NCBI RefSeq assembly: GCF_900111025.1
Contig: NZ_FOFN01000004.1
Location: 124,001 to 188,000 of the forward strand
Length of the DNA stretch: 64,000 nt
Direction: 5' to 3'
Source of the DNA: Hyunsoonleella jejuensis
GTDB taxonomy: Bacteria; Bacteroidota; Bacteroidia; Flavobacteriales; Flavobacteriaceae
How positions within the stretch are numbered: position 1 is the first letter of the stretch; every line of letters begins with the position of its first letter. The notes beneath the pieces are model-generated. The model was not told the DNA's origin. It searched no databases and saw only the letters and a program-made list of their open reading frames with translations. Shown here one piece after another: positions 29,837-38,972 of this stretch. The translations under genes were made by a program, and so were the position numbers.

Positions 29837-29847
29837 TTCTATTTAAA

Positions 29848-30300
29848 ATGACTAAAATTCTAATGGTATGTTTGGGCAATATTTGTCGATCTCCATTAGC
29901 AGAAGGCATTTTAAAATCAAAACTTCCTGAAAATAAATTCTTTATCGATTCTGCAGGAACTGGAGCATACCATATTGGTAACAAGCCAGACATGCGTTCT
30001 ATAGCAGTAGCAAAGGAAAATGGGATAGACATTTCTAATTTAAGAGCCCGACAATTTGTTAAACAAGATTTTTCTGATTTTGATTTGATATATGCTATGG
30101 ACGAATCCAATTTTAGACATATAATAAAAATGGCCAGAAATGACGAAGATATCGCGAAGGTAAAACTCATTTTAAACGAAATTGCACCTAACCAGAACAA
30201 AAGCGTTCCAGACCCCTATTATGGCGGTGATAAAGGATTTGAAAGTGTTTTTCAAATGCTAGATGAAGCTTGCGATAAAATAGCAGAAAAACATATTTAA
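29848..30300 (+). CDS. Low-molecular-weight protein-tyrosine phosphatase
   Basis: A 150-residue phosphatase. The P-loop VCLGNICRSP (C-x5-R) is at residues 6-15 and the general-acid Asp in VPDPYYGG near residue 119. Complete length. It immediately follows dnaA. In other bacteria such enzymes act on tyrosine-phosphorylated proteins of capsule export, but no such genes are next to it here, so the substrate is open. Confidence 0.9.
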   Translation: MTKILMVCLGNICRSPLAEGILKSKLPENKFFIDSAGTGAYHIGNKPDMRSIAVAKENGIDISNLRARQFVKQDFSDFDLIYAMDESNFRHIIKMARNDEDIAKVKLILNEIAPNQNKSVPDPYYGGDKGFESVFQMLDEACDKIAEKHI

Positions 30301-30333
30301 TTTCACTATATTCATTAATCATTTCCATAATTA

Positions 30334-31050
30334 ATGACACCAAAAATTGGCAGACTATTTTTAATACCAACTACGCTTGGGGATAACGCACCGCTCGAAG
30401 TTTTACCTATCTCGGTAAAAAAAACAATCGAAGACCTCTCCATATTTATAGTTGAAAATGAAAAATCCGCTCGCAGATTTATTAAAAAAATTAGTCCAAA
30501 GAAACCACAACCATCTCTACAGCTATTTCTTTTAAATAAATTCACACAACCCATCGAATTACCAGAATTTCTAACGCCTTGTTTAGCAGGAAAAGACGTA
30601 GGGTTGTTATCTGAAGCAGGATGTCCTGGTGTTGCAGATCCTGGAGCAGATGTTATAAAACTGGCTCATGAAAAAGATATTCGAGTAGTGCCGTTAGTGG
30701 GCCCCTCTTCTATTTTAATGGCCATAATGAGTTCTGGGCTAAACGGGCAAAGTTTTGCATTTAACGGTTATTTGCCAATTGATAAAAATGAAAGAAAAAA
30801 AGAAATAAAACGTTTAGAACGCTTATCTTTTGAACAAAACCAATCTCAAATATTCATTGAAACCCCCTACCGCAACAATAAAATGCTCGAAGATATTTGC
30901 GCTACCGTTTCTAAGGACACCCATGTTTGCGTAGCTTGCGATATTACGCTAAAAACCGAATATATTAAAACGCTACCAGCTCAATTATGGCACAAAAAAA
31001 ATGTAGACCTTCATAAAAGGCCTACAATTTTTATTATTCATAAAAGCTAA
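30334..31050 (+). CDS. RsmI-like SAM-dependent methyltransferase
   Basis: A 238-residue protein of the tetrapyrrole-methylase fold. LLSEAGCPGVADPGADVIKLAH near residue 90 and VPLVGPSSILMAIMSSGLNGQSFAFNGYLP around residue 120 match the RsmI group, which 2'-O-methylates C1402 of 16S rRNA. It is shorter than the usual RsmI (about 285) and lacks the C-terminal helix-turn-helix. The N-terminal GxLYLVxTPIGN motif is replaced by GRLFLIPTTLGD. It may be a Bacteroidota-specific paralogue; rRNA methylation is probable but not certain. Confidence 0.7.
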   Translation: MTPKIGRLFLIPTTLGDNAPLEVLPISVKKTIEDLSIFIVENEKSARRFIKKISPKKPQPSLQLFLLNKFTQPIELPEFLTPCLAGKDVGLLSEAGCPGVADPGADVIKLAHEKDIRVVPLVGPSSILMAIMSSGLNGQSFAFNGYLPIDKNERKKEIKRLERLSFEQNQSQIFIETPYRNNKMLEDICATVSKDTHVCVACDITLKTEYIKTLPAQLWHKKNVDLHKRPTIFIIHKS

Positions 31051-31059
31051 GTTTTATTT

Positions 31060-31725
31060 TTAAAGCGTATTGACTTTTGCTTTTTTATTAGGCTTTAAAA
31101 ACGATGTATCATAGCCTGAAAATCGTTTCATGTAATTAGCAATGGTAGTCCCGTACCCATCAGCAAAGTTATCTAATCCATAACTTCTTAAATACTTCTT
31201 AACGCTACCTGGACCAGCCAAATGCGCTGCCGCTAATATACCCGATTCTGTTACTACCACACCATTAATACGTTTTCCAACAAAATTATTGATATCTCTA
31301 CGCAAAATCCATTTGTTACGCTGCGCGTTAGCTATAAAAGCCTTTTCCTGAAGTTTTGGGTCACCTAAAAACTTTTCAATGTTTCTAACACCAATTAATT
31401 TTAAGGTTTCTTTTCCAAATTGATACTTACCCAAATAACCGTATGTATTTATGGTAGCGTAATTACCGCCAGATTCCTTAAAAGCAAGAGCTTCTTTAAA
31501 TCCAACGAATGACCTCCCCAAATATGGTGAGAACACTTCGTAACCTTGATTTGATGCCTCAGCATTTTCGCTAATACCCACATCGTCGCCCACTGTGTAA
31601 TTTAACACTAAGCCATCGGTTGAATACCCACTTAAATCTATCGTTTCTTCAGTAGACAACGACGTTTGTAAAAGTATACATATTGTAAGCGCTAAAACTA
31701 AGTAACTTGCAATATTCTTTACCAT
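31060..31725 (-). CDS. Exported lysozyme/transglycosylase-like protein
   Basis: A 221-residue protein with an N-terminal membrane-spanning or signal segment (IASYLVLALTICILLQTSLS). The core FKEALAFKESGGNYATINTYGYLGKYQFG (Glu about residue 81) has the ESGGNY...N..G..G.YQF pattern of soluble lytic transglycosylase-like domains, followed by a helical bundle with AAHLAGPGSVKKYL. Likely cleaves peptidoglycan glycan strands in the periplasm. A full consensus promoter precedes it. Confidence 0.75.
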   Translation of the reverse strand: MVKNIASYLVLALTICILLQTSLSTEETIDLSGYSTDGLVLNYTVGDDVGISENAEASNQGYEVFSPYLGRSFVGFKEALAFKESGGNYATINTYGYLGKYQFGKETLKLIGVRNIEKFLGDPKLQEKAFIANAQRNKWILRRDINNFVGKRINGVVVTESGILAAAHLAGPGSVKKYLRSYGLDNFADGYGTTIANYMKRFSGYDTSFLKPNKKAKVNTL

Positions 31726-31783
31726 AAATTTTAAATTTCTTCAGCAAAAACTAAAACGAATTCTGCTTGAAAATTTGAGCCGG

Positions 31784-31813
31784 CAAAATTACGTTTTTTT
31801 TTGATTTTATCAA
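31784..31813 (-). promoter_or_regulatory. Consensus Bacteroidota promoter for the transglycosylase-like gene
   Basis: Minus strand: TTG at 31811-31813, exactly 19 bases, then TAATTTTG at 31784-31791. Both elements and the spacing match the Bacteroidota -33/-7 consensus. The start codon is about 60 bases downstream. Confidence 0.7.
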
Positions 31814-31839
31814 AACTAATCGTTGAAGTACAATTTTTA

Positions 31840-32745
31840 CTAATGGAATAGATGAAATACAGCCCCGTTTTTGTTGAATTCCAAAGTAGGAAAAGGTATT
31901 TTTATCATATTAAAAATGTTAAAAATTGTCTTTAACAGTGCTGAATTAGTGCTTAGGTTTGACAAATTTACGTCTAAACTGAGATAAAACTGCCTATACC
32001 TTGGAATAGTTGTTAACAATTGATTGTCAGAAACTTCAATACCAGACAGCATCCCTTCTCCCCCATACCCAAACGCAACATTTAACCACTTAGGAATTTT
32101 ACTGTTTTTAAAAAAAGAATGCACGTTAAAACTTAACCAATAGGTTTGTCCATTATAATCTTTTAAAACCTGCTCAATTAAGGATTTACCGAGCTTATCG
32201 GGGCGCAATTCTGCATATCGTGTTTGCCTAAAACTAAATTTTACGTCAATTCGTTGTTCATTCCACAACAATTCTTGCGAAATATAGAGTCCTGTTCCTA
32301 AAGCATTTGCACTAACATCTCCCCAAGAAAATCCCCATTCGCTCGAGTATCCATCTAATACTTCAACAGCCGTTAAAAATCCGAATCCTATTGTGGCGCC
32401 ATAAAGCAATTGATGTTTCTTATCTGCGCCGCTCCATTTTAATAAGTTAGCACCCTGCCTCCCCATTTGATACGCAGTAAACACATGACCGACTTTATCC
32501 AGCTGAAGCCACTCTGCGTTATCATTTATAGTGTGGAATTTTGAACGATCAAAATCAGCATACCATAGCTCATTTAAACCGATCAACGCAGCACTAGACA
32601 AGGCAGCCTCTGAAATTACTACTGCATCTCTACGTGGTATGTTTAATGTATCGCTAGGTGTTAAAAACTTGTTTAAAGGGGATTGCGCAGGACCAGTTAG
32701 TGAGAAACATATGCAAAAGGCTATATAAATACCATAACGTAACAT
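31840..32745 (-). CDS. DUF2279-family membrane-associated protein
   Basis: A 301-residue protein with a signal peptide (MLRYGIYIAFCICFSLTGPAQ). LDKVGHVFTAYQMGRQGANLLKWSG near residue 83 and EVLDGYSSEWGFSWGDVSANALG near residue 128 are the conserved blocks of the YfiM/DUF2279 family, here with additional beta-rich C-terminal sequence. Probably an outer-membrane or periplasmic protein. Its ATG shares a base with the stop of mltG, so the two are coupled. Confidence 0.75.
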   Translation of the reverse strand: MLRYGIYIAFCICFSLTGPAQSPLNKFLTPSDTLNIPRRDAVVISEAALSSAALIGLNELWYADFDRSKFHTINDNAEWLQLDKVGHVFTAYQMGRQGANLLKWSGADKKHQLLYGATIGFGFLTAVEVLDGYSSEWGFSWGDVSANALGTGLYISQELLWNEQRIDVKFSFRQTRYAELRPDKLGKSLIEQVLKDYNGQTYWLSFNVHSFFKNSKIPKWLNVAFGYGGEGMLSGIEVSDNQLLTTIPRYRQFYLSLDVNLSNLSTNSALLKTIFNIFNMIKIPFPTLEFNKNGAVFHLFH

Positions 32746-33788
32746 TATTTATTTATCCCTTGTGACGATAAGTAGCGTTGATAAGCCCTAGCATTCACAT
32801 TATGTTGTGCCAATGTTTTTGCAAATTTATGATAGCCAAAACGTTTTGGGTCTGCAGCAAAATAGAGGTATTTGTGTTTTTCATAATTTAAAACCGCATC
32901 AATTGCAGAGATATCTGGCATTGCAATAAGTCCTGGTGGTAATCCTCTTTTCTTATAAGTATTATATGGCGATTCTATCTCTTTATGCACATTTAAAACG
33001 CGCTTAATAACAGTGTTTTTATACTGAGGTAGTTTATATGCAGCGAATTTTAAAGTGGGGTCCGCCTGCAACGGCATACCAATTCGTAGTCTATTCATAT
33101 ACACCCCAGCAATTCTTGGTTGCTCAGAACGTTCTTTAGATTCTTCATATACGATAGAAGCCAAAGCAATAACTTGGTCTGGCGACAAACCGATATCATG
33201 AGCCTTGGCAATGCGCTTTTCGTTCCAAAAACGCTTGTATTCCTTTAACATTCTATCCCTAAAATCTTCTGCAGAGGTATTCCAATAAAATTCATAACTA
33301 TTTGGCAAATACATTCCTAAAGCTGTTTCGTACTTAAAACTATGGTTCTTTAAAAAAAATGTATCGGTCATAACTTTTACTAACGACAGGCTATCCGCTT
33401 CAATTTGAGTGGCCACCCTTCCTGCCAACTTTTCCAGAGAATTTTGGTTATTAAAAGATACCTTTACTGGCATGTTATTGCTTCTAATGGAATTAATAAT
33501 ATCATTATTACTCATCCCCTTTTTTATAATATACTTACCAGGTTTAATATTGCTTGTATATTTCTTTTGTCTTGCCAAAATATCAAACTTATCAATGTCT
33601 TTTAAAAGTGGTTTAAGTTGCTCCTTAACATCGCTATATGTATCTGTGGTTTTTACATAGATGTAGGCTTCATCGTTATTAAAATTGGTATTTGGCGCCA
33701 ACATAGCACCATAAACATAATATGCGAAAAACGCTGCCGCAATCAACCCTATTATGGCAATAGCCCAAAGTATCTTTTTAATGTACAT
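32745..33788 (-). CDS. mltG: Endolytic murein transglycosylase MltG
   Basis: Cleaves nascent peptidoglycan strands. The 347-residue inner-membrane protein has one N-terminal helix (ILWAIAIIGLIAAAFFAYYVYG), a LysM-like region and the YceG catalytic domain. The domain includes LASIVYEESKERSEQPRIAGVYMNRLRIGMPLQADPT (Glu about residue 218) and GLPPGLIAMP. Complete. It lies in the dapF-GNAT-mltG-DUF2279 minus-strand operon with short gaps. Confidence 0.92.
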   Translation of the reverse strand: MYIKKILWAIAIIGLIAAAFFAYYVYGAMLAPNTNFNNDEAYIYVKTTDTYSDVKEQLKPLLKDIDKFDILARQKKYTSNIKPGKYIIKKGMSNNDIINSIRSNNMPVKVSFNNQNSLEKLAGRVATQIEADSLSLVKVMTDTFFLKNHSFKYETALGMYLPNSYEFYWNTSAEDFRDRMLKEYKRFWNEKRIAKAHDIGLSPDQVIALASIVYEESKERSEQPRIAGVYMNRLRIGMPLQADPTLKFAAYKLPQYKNTVIKRVLNVHKEIESPYNTYKKRGLPPGLIAMPDISAIDAVLNYEKHKYLYFAADPKRFGYHKFAKTLAQHNVNARAYQRYLSSQGINK

Positions 33789-33791
33789 CTA

Positions 33792-34313
33792 TTATTTTAT
33801 AAGTTGTAATAAATATTCGTTATTGAATTTTCCGTTGTTAAAGTTCCAATCTTTTTTTAAGCCCACTTTTTCAAATCCTACTTTGGTAAATAATTTAAGA
33901 CTCGCCTTATTTTCTTCTGAAATATTGCAATATAGCTGATGTAGTCCTAAATGCTTAAAGCTATAGTTTATTAATAAGTGTAATGCTTCAAAACCATAAC
34001 CCTTATCTCTATTTGAAGTATCTTTAATGAGAATACCTACACCTGCCCGTTTATTTTTAAAATCAAAATTGAATAGATCTATCAAACCTAACGGAGCTTC
34101 GTTGTTATCAGAAATCACCAAACGTAACTGTTTTACCTCAAAAATATCTTTATGTGCATTTTCTAAATATTGTTTAATTACAAATCTAGAAAATGGCGTT
34201 TGTGTATTACTTAAGTGCCAAATACTCTCGTTGTTTTCAACTTCAAGAACAAATTCTAAATCTTCAGGTTCTAAGGCGCGAAGCGTAATATGTTCTCCTT
34301 TTAACGTTTTCAT
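33792..34313 (-). CDS. GNAT-family N-acetyltransferase (RimJ/RimL type)
   Basis: A 173-residue acyltransferase with ITLRALEPEDLEFVLEVEN at the N-terminus, the acetyl-CoA site GVGILIKDTSNRDKGYGFEALHLL and LHQLYCNISEENKASLKLFTKVGFEKVG near the C-terminus. This is the layout of ribosomal-protein or small-molecule acetyltransferases of the RimJ/SpeG group. It overlaps dapF by four bases. Confidence 0.85.
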   Translation of the reverse strand: MKTLKGEHITLRALEPEDLEFVLEVENNESIWHLSNTQTPFSRFVIKQYLENAHKDIFEVKQLRLVISDNNEAPLGLIDLFNFDFKNKRAGVGILIKDTSNRDKGYGFEALHLLINYSFKHLGLHQLYCNISEENKASLKLFTKVGFEKVGLKKDWNFNNGKFNNEYLLQLIK

Positions 34314-35083
34314 ATGGTGCCCTCAAACACGAATTTTGCAGGACCGATAAGCCATACATTTTTGTAAATGCCATCTTCTATATCGAAAGACACTTGCAAA
34401 TCTCCGCCTTCAACCTCTAAATCAACACGAGTGCTAGTGGTCTCATTTAAAGCATGCATCGCTATAGCCACAGCTGTAACACCTGTACCGCATGACAAAG
34501 TTTCATCTTCCACACCGCGTTCATATGTACGAACTCTAAATGTATCATCAGATAATTTCTTAACAAAATTCACATTGGTGCCTTTTTCATTATAGGGTTC
34601 GCCGTATCTAATATTGGCTCCCTTGGTTTTAACATCAAAATTGTCAATGTCATCTTCAAACTGCACGTGATGTGGCGAACCAGTATCCAAGAATACATGA
34701 TTAGCCTTTTTATCAATTGCTGTTACATCTTGCATTTGTAACTTAACTATATCACCATTAATTTCAGCATGATGCAAACCATCAATAGCTTCAAATGTGG
34801 CTTTATCGGAAATAACCTCAAGTTGTTTCGCAAATGCGACCAGACATCTACCGCCATTACCACACATTGTACTTTCGTTACCATCTGCATTGTAATACAC
34901 CATTTTAAAATCATAGTCATTATGGTTTTCAAGAAGAATTAAACCATCTGCGCCTATGCCAAAACGTCTGTCGCAAAGGTGTGAGACCAATTTGGTATTA
35001 TTTTTGTCGAATTGTTGTTGACGATTATCAATCATCACAAAATCGTTTCCCGTTCCTTGGTATTTATAAAATTTTTGTTGCAT
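34310..35083 (-). CDS. dapF: Diaminopimelate epimerase
   Basis: Converts LL- to meso-diaminopimelate for peptidoglycan and lysine. The 257-residue protein has FYKYQGTGNDFVMIDN at the start, the first catalytic Cys in STMCGNGGRC (about residue 71) and the second in ETLSCGTGVTA (about residue 200). The ATG at 35083 is preferred over an in-frame start at 35161: a TATCTTTG promoter box lies between them at 35094-35101 and the family starts at this point. Confidence 0.93.
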   Translation of the reverse strand: MQQKFYKYQGTGNDFVMIDNRQQQFDKNNTKLVSHLCDRRFGIGADGLILLENHNDYDFKMVYYNADGNESTMCGNGGRCLVAFAKQLEVISDKATFEAIDGLHHAEINGDIVKLQMQDVTAIDKKANHVFLDTGSPHHVQFEDDIDNFDVKTKGANIRYGEPYNEKGTNVNFVKKLSDDTFRVRTYERGVEDETLSCGTGVTAVAIAMHALNETTSTRVDLEVEGGDLQVSFDIEDGIYKNVWLIGPAKFVFEGTI

Positions 35084-35093
35084 GATAAGGTGA

Positions 35094-35101
35094 CAAAGAT
35101 A
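35094..35101 (-). promoter_or_regulatory. Probable dapF -7 promoter box (TATCTTTG)
   Basis: Minus-strand TATCTTTG ending 10 bases before the dapF ATG, fitting TAnnTTTG. The short distance implies a very short leader. No TTG at ideal spacing. Confidence 0.5.
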
Positions 35102-35209
35102 TGAATATTCTAACGTTTTTTTGATTGTTAAATCGTCGTTAAAGTTGAAAACAAAATTCAATAAATATTTAATTTTAATCGTTAGAGCACATACATTAAA
35201 CTGAAAATT

Positions 35210-36619
35210 ATGAAGAAGATTTTAACATTAGTATTAGTTTCAGCTCTTGGTGGTTTATTAACGCTTGGGGCATACAAATTATTTCTAGAAAACGATAACA
35301 CCTTAGTGGTTGACACTATTGACGAAAAACCCGCATTGATTCCTGCTTCGGTATCAAGCACCATTTATAAACCCTATGAAACGCCAGATTTTACACAAGC
35401 TGCCGAAAATACGGTTAATGCTGTAGTACACGTTAAGAATGTAACCCTAAGCAGAGGACAAATGACGTTTGAGGATTTATTCCTTGGAAGAAGCCCACAG
35501 CGTGCACAGTTGGGTACGGGTTCTGGAGTTATTATTACGCCAGATGGCTATATTATTACCAACAATCATGTGGTAGATAGGTCTCAGGAACTTTCGGTAA
35601 CACTAAATAACAATAAAACGTATAAAGCTGAAATTGTAGGGACAGACCCCAAAACTGATATTGCACTTTTAAAAATTGAAGCGGATGAGGAATTGCCAGT
35701 AGTAACTTTTGGAGATTCTGACAATGCTAAAATTGGCGAATGGGTATTGGCCGTTGGAAACCCTTTTAATCTAACTTCTACAGTTACTGCAGGTATTATT
35801 AGTGCAAAATCTAGAGATTTATCTGGCAACCCCAACGCAACGCAATCCTTTATACAAACTGATGCGGCGGTTAACCCTGGTAACTCAGGAGGCGCTTTGG
35901 TAAATACTAAAGGGGAATTAATTGGAATAAACACGGCTATTTCGTCGCAAACAGGCTCCTATGTAGGCTATTCCTTCGCTGTACCAAGTAATATCGCTAG
36001 AAAAGTAGTGAATGATATCATGGAATATGGCAATGTGCAAAACGGCATTTTGGGTGTTTCAGGAATTGCACTAAACAGTAGAGCTGCAGAACAGATTGAG
36101 ATAGACGATACAGAAGGATTCTATGTAGGTGGTATTGAAGAAGATTCTGGAGCCGAAAAGGCAGGATTGCAAAAAGGTGATATCATCAAAGAAATTGATA
36201 ATGTTAAAATCTCAAAATTTGCTGATTTAAGCGGGCACCTAAAAACCAAAAGTCCAGATGACATTGTTAATGTTACTTTCTCCAGAGATGGTAAAATTAA
36301 AACTGTACCTGTAAAATTGGTGCGAAACATGGTAACATCCATACCATTAATAGGTACAGTGAAAAATGCTAAATCCAGTGATTTAAAAAAGTACAAAACT
36401 AAAAATGGTGTAAAAATTTCTCAATTAAATGAGCAATACAAAGAATACTGGAACAAAAACGGTATTAAGGAAGGCACTATAATCACCATGATTAACGACA
36501 TTGAAATTAATAATGTTGATGATGTTCAAAAAGCTTTAAAAGATAAAGCTATGCGCAATTCACTAAGAATTGAATTAATTAACGAAAATGGCGAAAAAGA
36601 GCTTTATAATTTTAGATAG
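35210..36619 (+). CDS. Periplasmic Do-like (DegP/DegQ family) serine protease
   Basis: A 469-residue protein-quality-control protease. It has an N-terminal signal or anchor (LTLVLVSALGGLLTLGAYKLF), then a trypsin-like domain with catalytic His in ITNNHVVDRS, Asp in DPKTDIALLKI and Ser in DAAVNPGNSGGALV. Two PDZ domains follow (about residues 275-365 with KAGLQKGDIIKEID, and 380-465 with IKEGTIITMINDIE). Divergent from dapF with about 125 bases between. Followed by a strong terminator. Confidence 0.9.
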   Translation: MKKILTLVLVSALGGLLTLGAYKLFLENDNTLVVDTIDEKPALIPASVSSTIYKPYETPDFTQAAENTVNAVVHVKNVTLSRGQMTFEDLFLGRSPQRAQLGTGSGVIITPDGYIITNNHVVDRSQELSVTLNNNKTYKAEIVGTDPKTDIALLKIEADEELPVVTFGDSDNAKIGEWVLAVGNPFNLTSTVTAGIISAKSRDLSGNPNATQSFIQTDAAVNPGNSGGALVNTKGELIGINTAISSQTGSYVGYSFAVPSNIARKVVNDIMEYGNVQNGILGVSGIALNSRAAEQIEIDDTEGFYVGGIEEDSGAEKAGLQKGDIIKEIDNVKISKFADLSGHLKTKSPDDIVNVTFSRDGKIKTVPVKLVRNMVTSIPLIGTVKNAKSSDLKKYKTKNGVKISQLNEQYKEYWNKNGIKEGTIITMINDIEINNVDDVQKALKDKAMRNSLRIELINENGEKELYNFR

Positions 36620-36641
36620 AAAGACTATACGTTTATAGATT

Positions 36642-36675
36642 AAAAACAGCACTCTTAAAGAGTGCTGTTTTTTTT
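36642..36675 (+). terminator. Intrinsic terminator after the Do-like protease
   Basis: Arms AAAACAGCACTCTT and AAGAGTGCTGTTTT followed by a run of T, 23 bases after the stop codon. Confidence 0.85.
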
Positions 36676-36709
36676 GCTAAAATTACCTACGAAAACGTTT
36701 GAAATATGA

Positions 36710-36717
36710 TACTTTTG
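36710..36717 (+). promoter_or_regulatory. Probable GAPDH -7 promoter box (TACTTTTG)
   Basis: TACTTTTGCA 29 bases before the GAPDH ATG at 36747, fitting TAnnTTTG. It lies inside the frame that opens at 36699, which argues for the later ATG. Confidence 0.5.
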
Positions 36718-36746
36718 CAAAATTAAAAACCACTAAACTCAAAAAA

Positions 36747-38195
36747 ATGTCTACAGATGCAACTTATGAAAAAGAGTTAGCGTTCCAAGCTGATCGTAGA
36801 AAAGCGACTGTTGAATTTATAAAAGCGGTTAGCGATTTATGGTATGATAACTCCATCGAGTTAATTCTATTTAAGAATCAGCTTATCGATAAAAACGTCA
36901 GTGAAATTTTAAACCTTCACGATTATGCCGGTAAGTTTGTGCAAAAACCCATTTCTATTTTTGATTCTGTTGAAATTGCAAAAGCCATAAAGCAACTCAA
37001 CATTCCACCAGCGAAACTGGATATTGGTAAACTAACCTATGAATTTCATCTTGAGGAAAATAAATTTGATGATGCCATTCACTTTGTTGCCAATAAAATA
37101 AAAGATGCTGGCAACGGCAAAACCATAGAACCCAAGGATGTAATACTTTACGGCTTTGGAAGAATTGGCCGTTTGGTCGCAAGAGAGCTTATGGCAAAAA
37201 CAGGTAAAGGCAACCAACTACGATTAAGAGCTATTGTTACGCGGGGTCCAATTACTGCCGAAATTTTAGAAAAACGAGCGTCTTTATTGAATAACGATTC
37301 TATCCATGGCGAATTTTCTGGAACAGTTTCAGTTAACGAAAAAGACAGTGCGCTTATAGTAAATGGCACTACCGTAAAACTAATTTCGGCCGATGCGCCC
37401 GAAACTATCGACTATACGCAATATGGCATTAGTAATGCTTTGGTTATAGACAATACAGGAGCTTTTAGAGATAAGGATGCATTATCAAGACATTTAAAAG
37501 CTAAAGGAGTTAAAAAAGTATTACTTACTGCTCCAGGAAAAGAAATCCCGAATATTGTTCATGGTGTTAATCATAAGGAATATAATCCTGATAAAATAAA
37601 TATATTTTCTGCAGCATCTTGTACAACGAATGCTATAACACCTATTTTGAAGGCTGTGGAGGATTCTTATGGCGTAAAAAGCGGACACTTAGAAACAATT
37701 CATGCTTACACAAACGATCAAAACTTGGTTGACAATTTTCATAAAAAATACCGTCGTGGTCGTGCTGCAGCCTTAAATATGGTAATTACTGAGACCGGTG
37801 CAGGAAAAGCTGTTGCCAAAGCACTACCTAGTTTAGAAGGAAAATTAACCTCAAATGCCATTCGAGTTCCCGTACCTAATGGCTCATTAGCAATTCTAAA
37901 TTTAGAATTAGATAGAAAAGCGTCATTGAACAGTATTAATTCTACCATAAAAAAATATGCTCTAGAGGGTGATTTGGTAGAGCAAATAAAATATGAATTA
38001 AGTGATGAGTTAGTATCTAGTGATATTGTAGGATGTTCTGCGCCAGCAATTTATGATAGCAAGGCTACTATTGTACGTGCCGATGGTAAAAATGTGATAT
38101 TGTATGTATGGTACGACAACGAATATGGTTATAGCCATCAAGTTATTAGGCTTGCAAAATATATTTCAAAAGTAAGACGTTATACCTACTATTAA
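36747..38195 (+). CDS. Long-form glyceraldehyde-3-phosphate dehydrogenase
   Basis: A 482-residue enzyme, about 150 residues longer than ordinary GAPDH. The N-terminal extension (residues 1-125) is helical and of no recognised domain. The Rossmann fold starts with ILYGFGRIGRLVAREL, and the catalytic Cys292 is in SAASCTTNAITP, with the His in HAYTNDQNLVD and the C-terminal WYDNEYGYSHQVIRL. All catalytic residues are present. This long form is known in Bacteroidota, usually beside a normal-length GAPDH elsewhere in the genome; whether it works in glycolysis or gluconeogenesis cannot be told. ATG 36747 is chosen because a -7 box precedes it. Confidence 0.88.
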   Translation: MSTDATYEKELAFQADRRKATVEFIKAVSDLWYDNSIELILFKNQLIDKNVSEILNLHDYAGKFVQKPISIFDSVEIAKAIKQLNIPPAKLDIGKLTYEFHLEENKFDDAIHFVANKIKDAGNGKTIEPKDVILYGFGRIGRLVARELMAKTGKGNQLRLRAIVTRGPITAEILEKRASLLNNDSIHGEFSGTVSVNEKDSALIVNGTTVKLISADAPETIDYTQYGISNALVIDNTGAFRDKDALSRHLKAKGVKKVLLTAPGKEIPNIVHGVNHKEYNPDKINIFSAASCTTNAITPILKAVEDSYGVKSGHLETIHAYTNDQNLVDNFHKKYRRGRAAALNMVITETGAGKAVAKALPSLEGKLTSNAIRVPVPNGSLAILNLELDRKASLNSINSTIKKYALEGDLVEQIKYELSDELVSSDIVGCSAPAIYDSKATIVRADGKNVILYVWYDNEYGYSHQVIRLAKYISKVRRYTYY

Positions 38196-38233
38196 AAACA
38201 TCTAAATGGTATTTTCTATCGTAAATCTAACCG

Positions 38234-38260
38234 AATAGCCTCAAATTTTTGAGGCTATTT
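38234..38260 (+). terminator. Intrinsic terminator after GAPDH
   Basis: AATAGCCTCAAA / TTTGAGGCTATT hairpin, 39 bases after the GAPDH stop; the T tract is short. Confidence 0.65.
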
Positions 38261-38333
38261 GATAAATAAGAGCAATTTTAAACTTAATTTTATATTTTCG
38301 TAGCCATTAGTTAACCTATTTAAACACAACCAA

Positions 38334-38954
38334 ATGAATTCCTCAAAGTTCCTTATTACCTTTATTTGTGCAATTGTTTTTAATATTTCACTTGCCCAAA
38401 CCACGCCAGAACAAGAGACATTATCACTAAATAGCGGGACAATCGATAGTCAGTTCGAATATGTATTTAAAAAATCTGGTAATTTTAAAGGCACCAACGG
38501 ACAACGTTATGAAGCTGTAAAAACAGCATGGTTAGTTGCATTAAGAAATCATGTGAGCGACTCTCTTAAAGCGGTTCATAAAGATTTAAGCGACACACAA
38601 GCCGTTGTTAAAAGGCAAGCAGATGAGATTTCACAATTAAAAGGTAACCTTACTAAAACGCAAGAAGATTTAGATAAAACCAATACCGAAAAAGATAGTA
38701 TGTCGCTATTCGGTTTACAAATGAGCAAAACAGGGTATAACACCTTGCTTTGGGCTATCATTGCTGGTTTGTTAGCATTTTTACTGTTCTTTATCTACAA
38801 ATTTAAAAATAGTAACGCTGTAACAAGACAAGCAAAACAAAGCCTATCTGAAATTGAAGAGGAGTTTGAAGAACACAGAAAAACAGCTCTTGAGCGTGAG
38901 CAAAAAGTGAGACGTCAACTACAAGATGAGATAAACAAGCAGAAAAAAGCTTAA
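38334..38954 (+). CDS. Signal-peptide, coiled-coil, single-membrane-span protein
   Basis: A 206-residue protein of unknown function. The signal peptide (FLITFICAIVFNISLAQ) is followed by a periplasmic region with GTIDSQFEYVFKKSGNFKGTNGQRYEAVK and a coiled coil (residues about 85-125, DLSDTQAVVKRQADEISQLKG). A transmembrane helix (TLLWAIIAGLLAFLLFFIYKF) and a charged cytosolic coiled coil rich in Glu, Lys and Arg complete it. Similar proteins occur in most Flavobacteriaceae, and some carry a methyltransferase label in databases that nothing in this sequence supports. Confidence 0.7.
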   Translation: MNSSKFLITFICAIVFNISLAQTTPEQETLSLNSGTIDSQFEYVFKKSGNFKGTNGQRYEAVKTAWLVALRNHVSDSLKAVHKDLSDTQAVVKRQADEISQLKGNLTKTQEDLDKTNTEKDSMSLFGLQMSKTGYNTLLWAIIAGLLAFLLFFIYKFKNSNAVTRQAKQSLSEIEEEFEEHRKTALEREQKVRRQLQDEINKQKKA

Positions 38955-38972
38955 ACTAAGAATCATAAAAAT

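Noticed and set aside
30999-31030. Terminator hairpin at the end of the RsmI-like gene
   Set aside because: The stem (TGTAGACCTT / AAGGCCTACA) is inside the coding sequence and has a mismatch; coding constraint explains it as well.
38334-38954. tRNA methyltransferase label sometimes given to such proteins
   Set aside because: The sequence is a signal peptide, coiled coils and one membrane helix; no SAM-binding or trefoil-knot motif.
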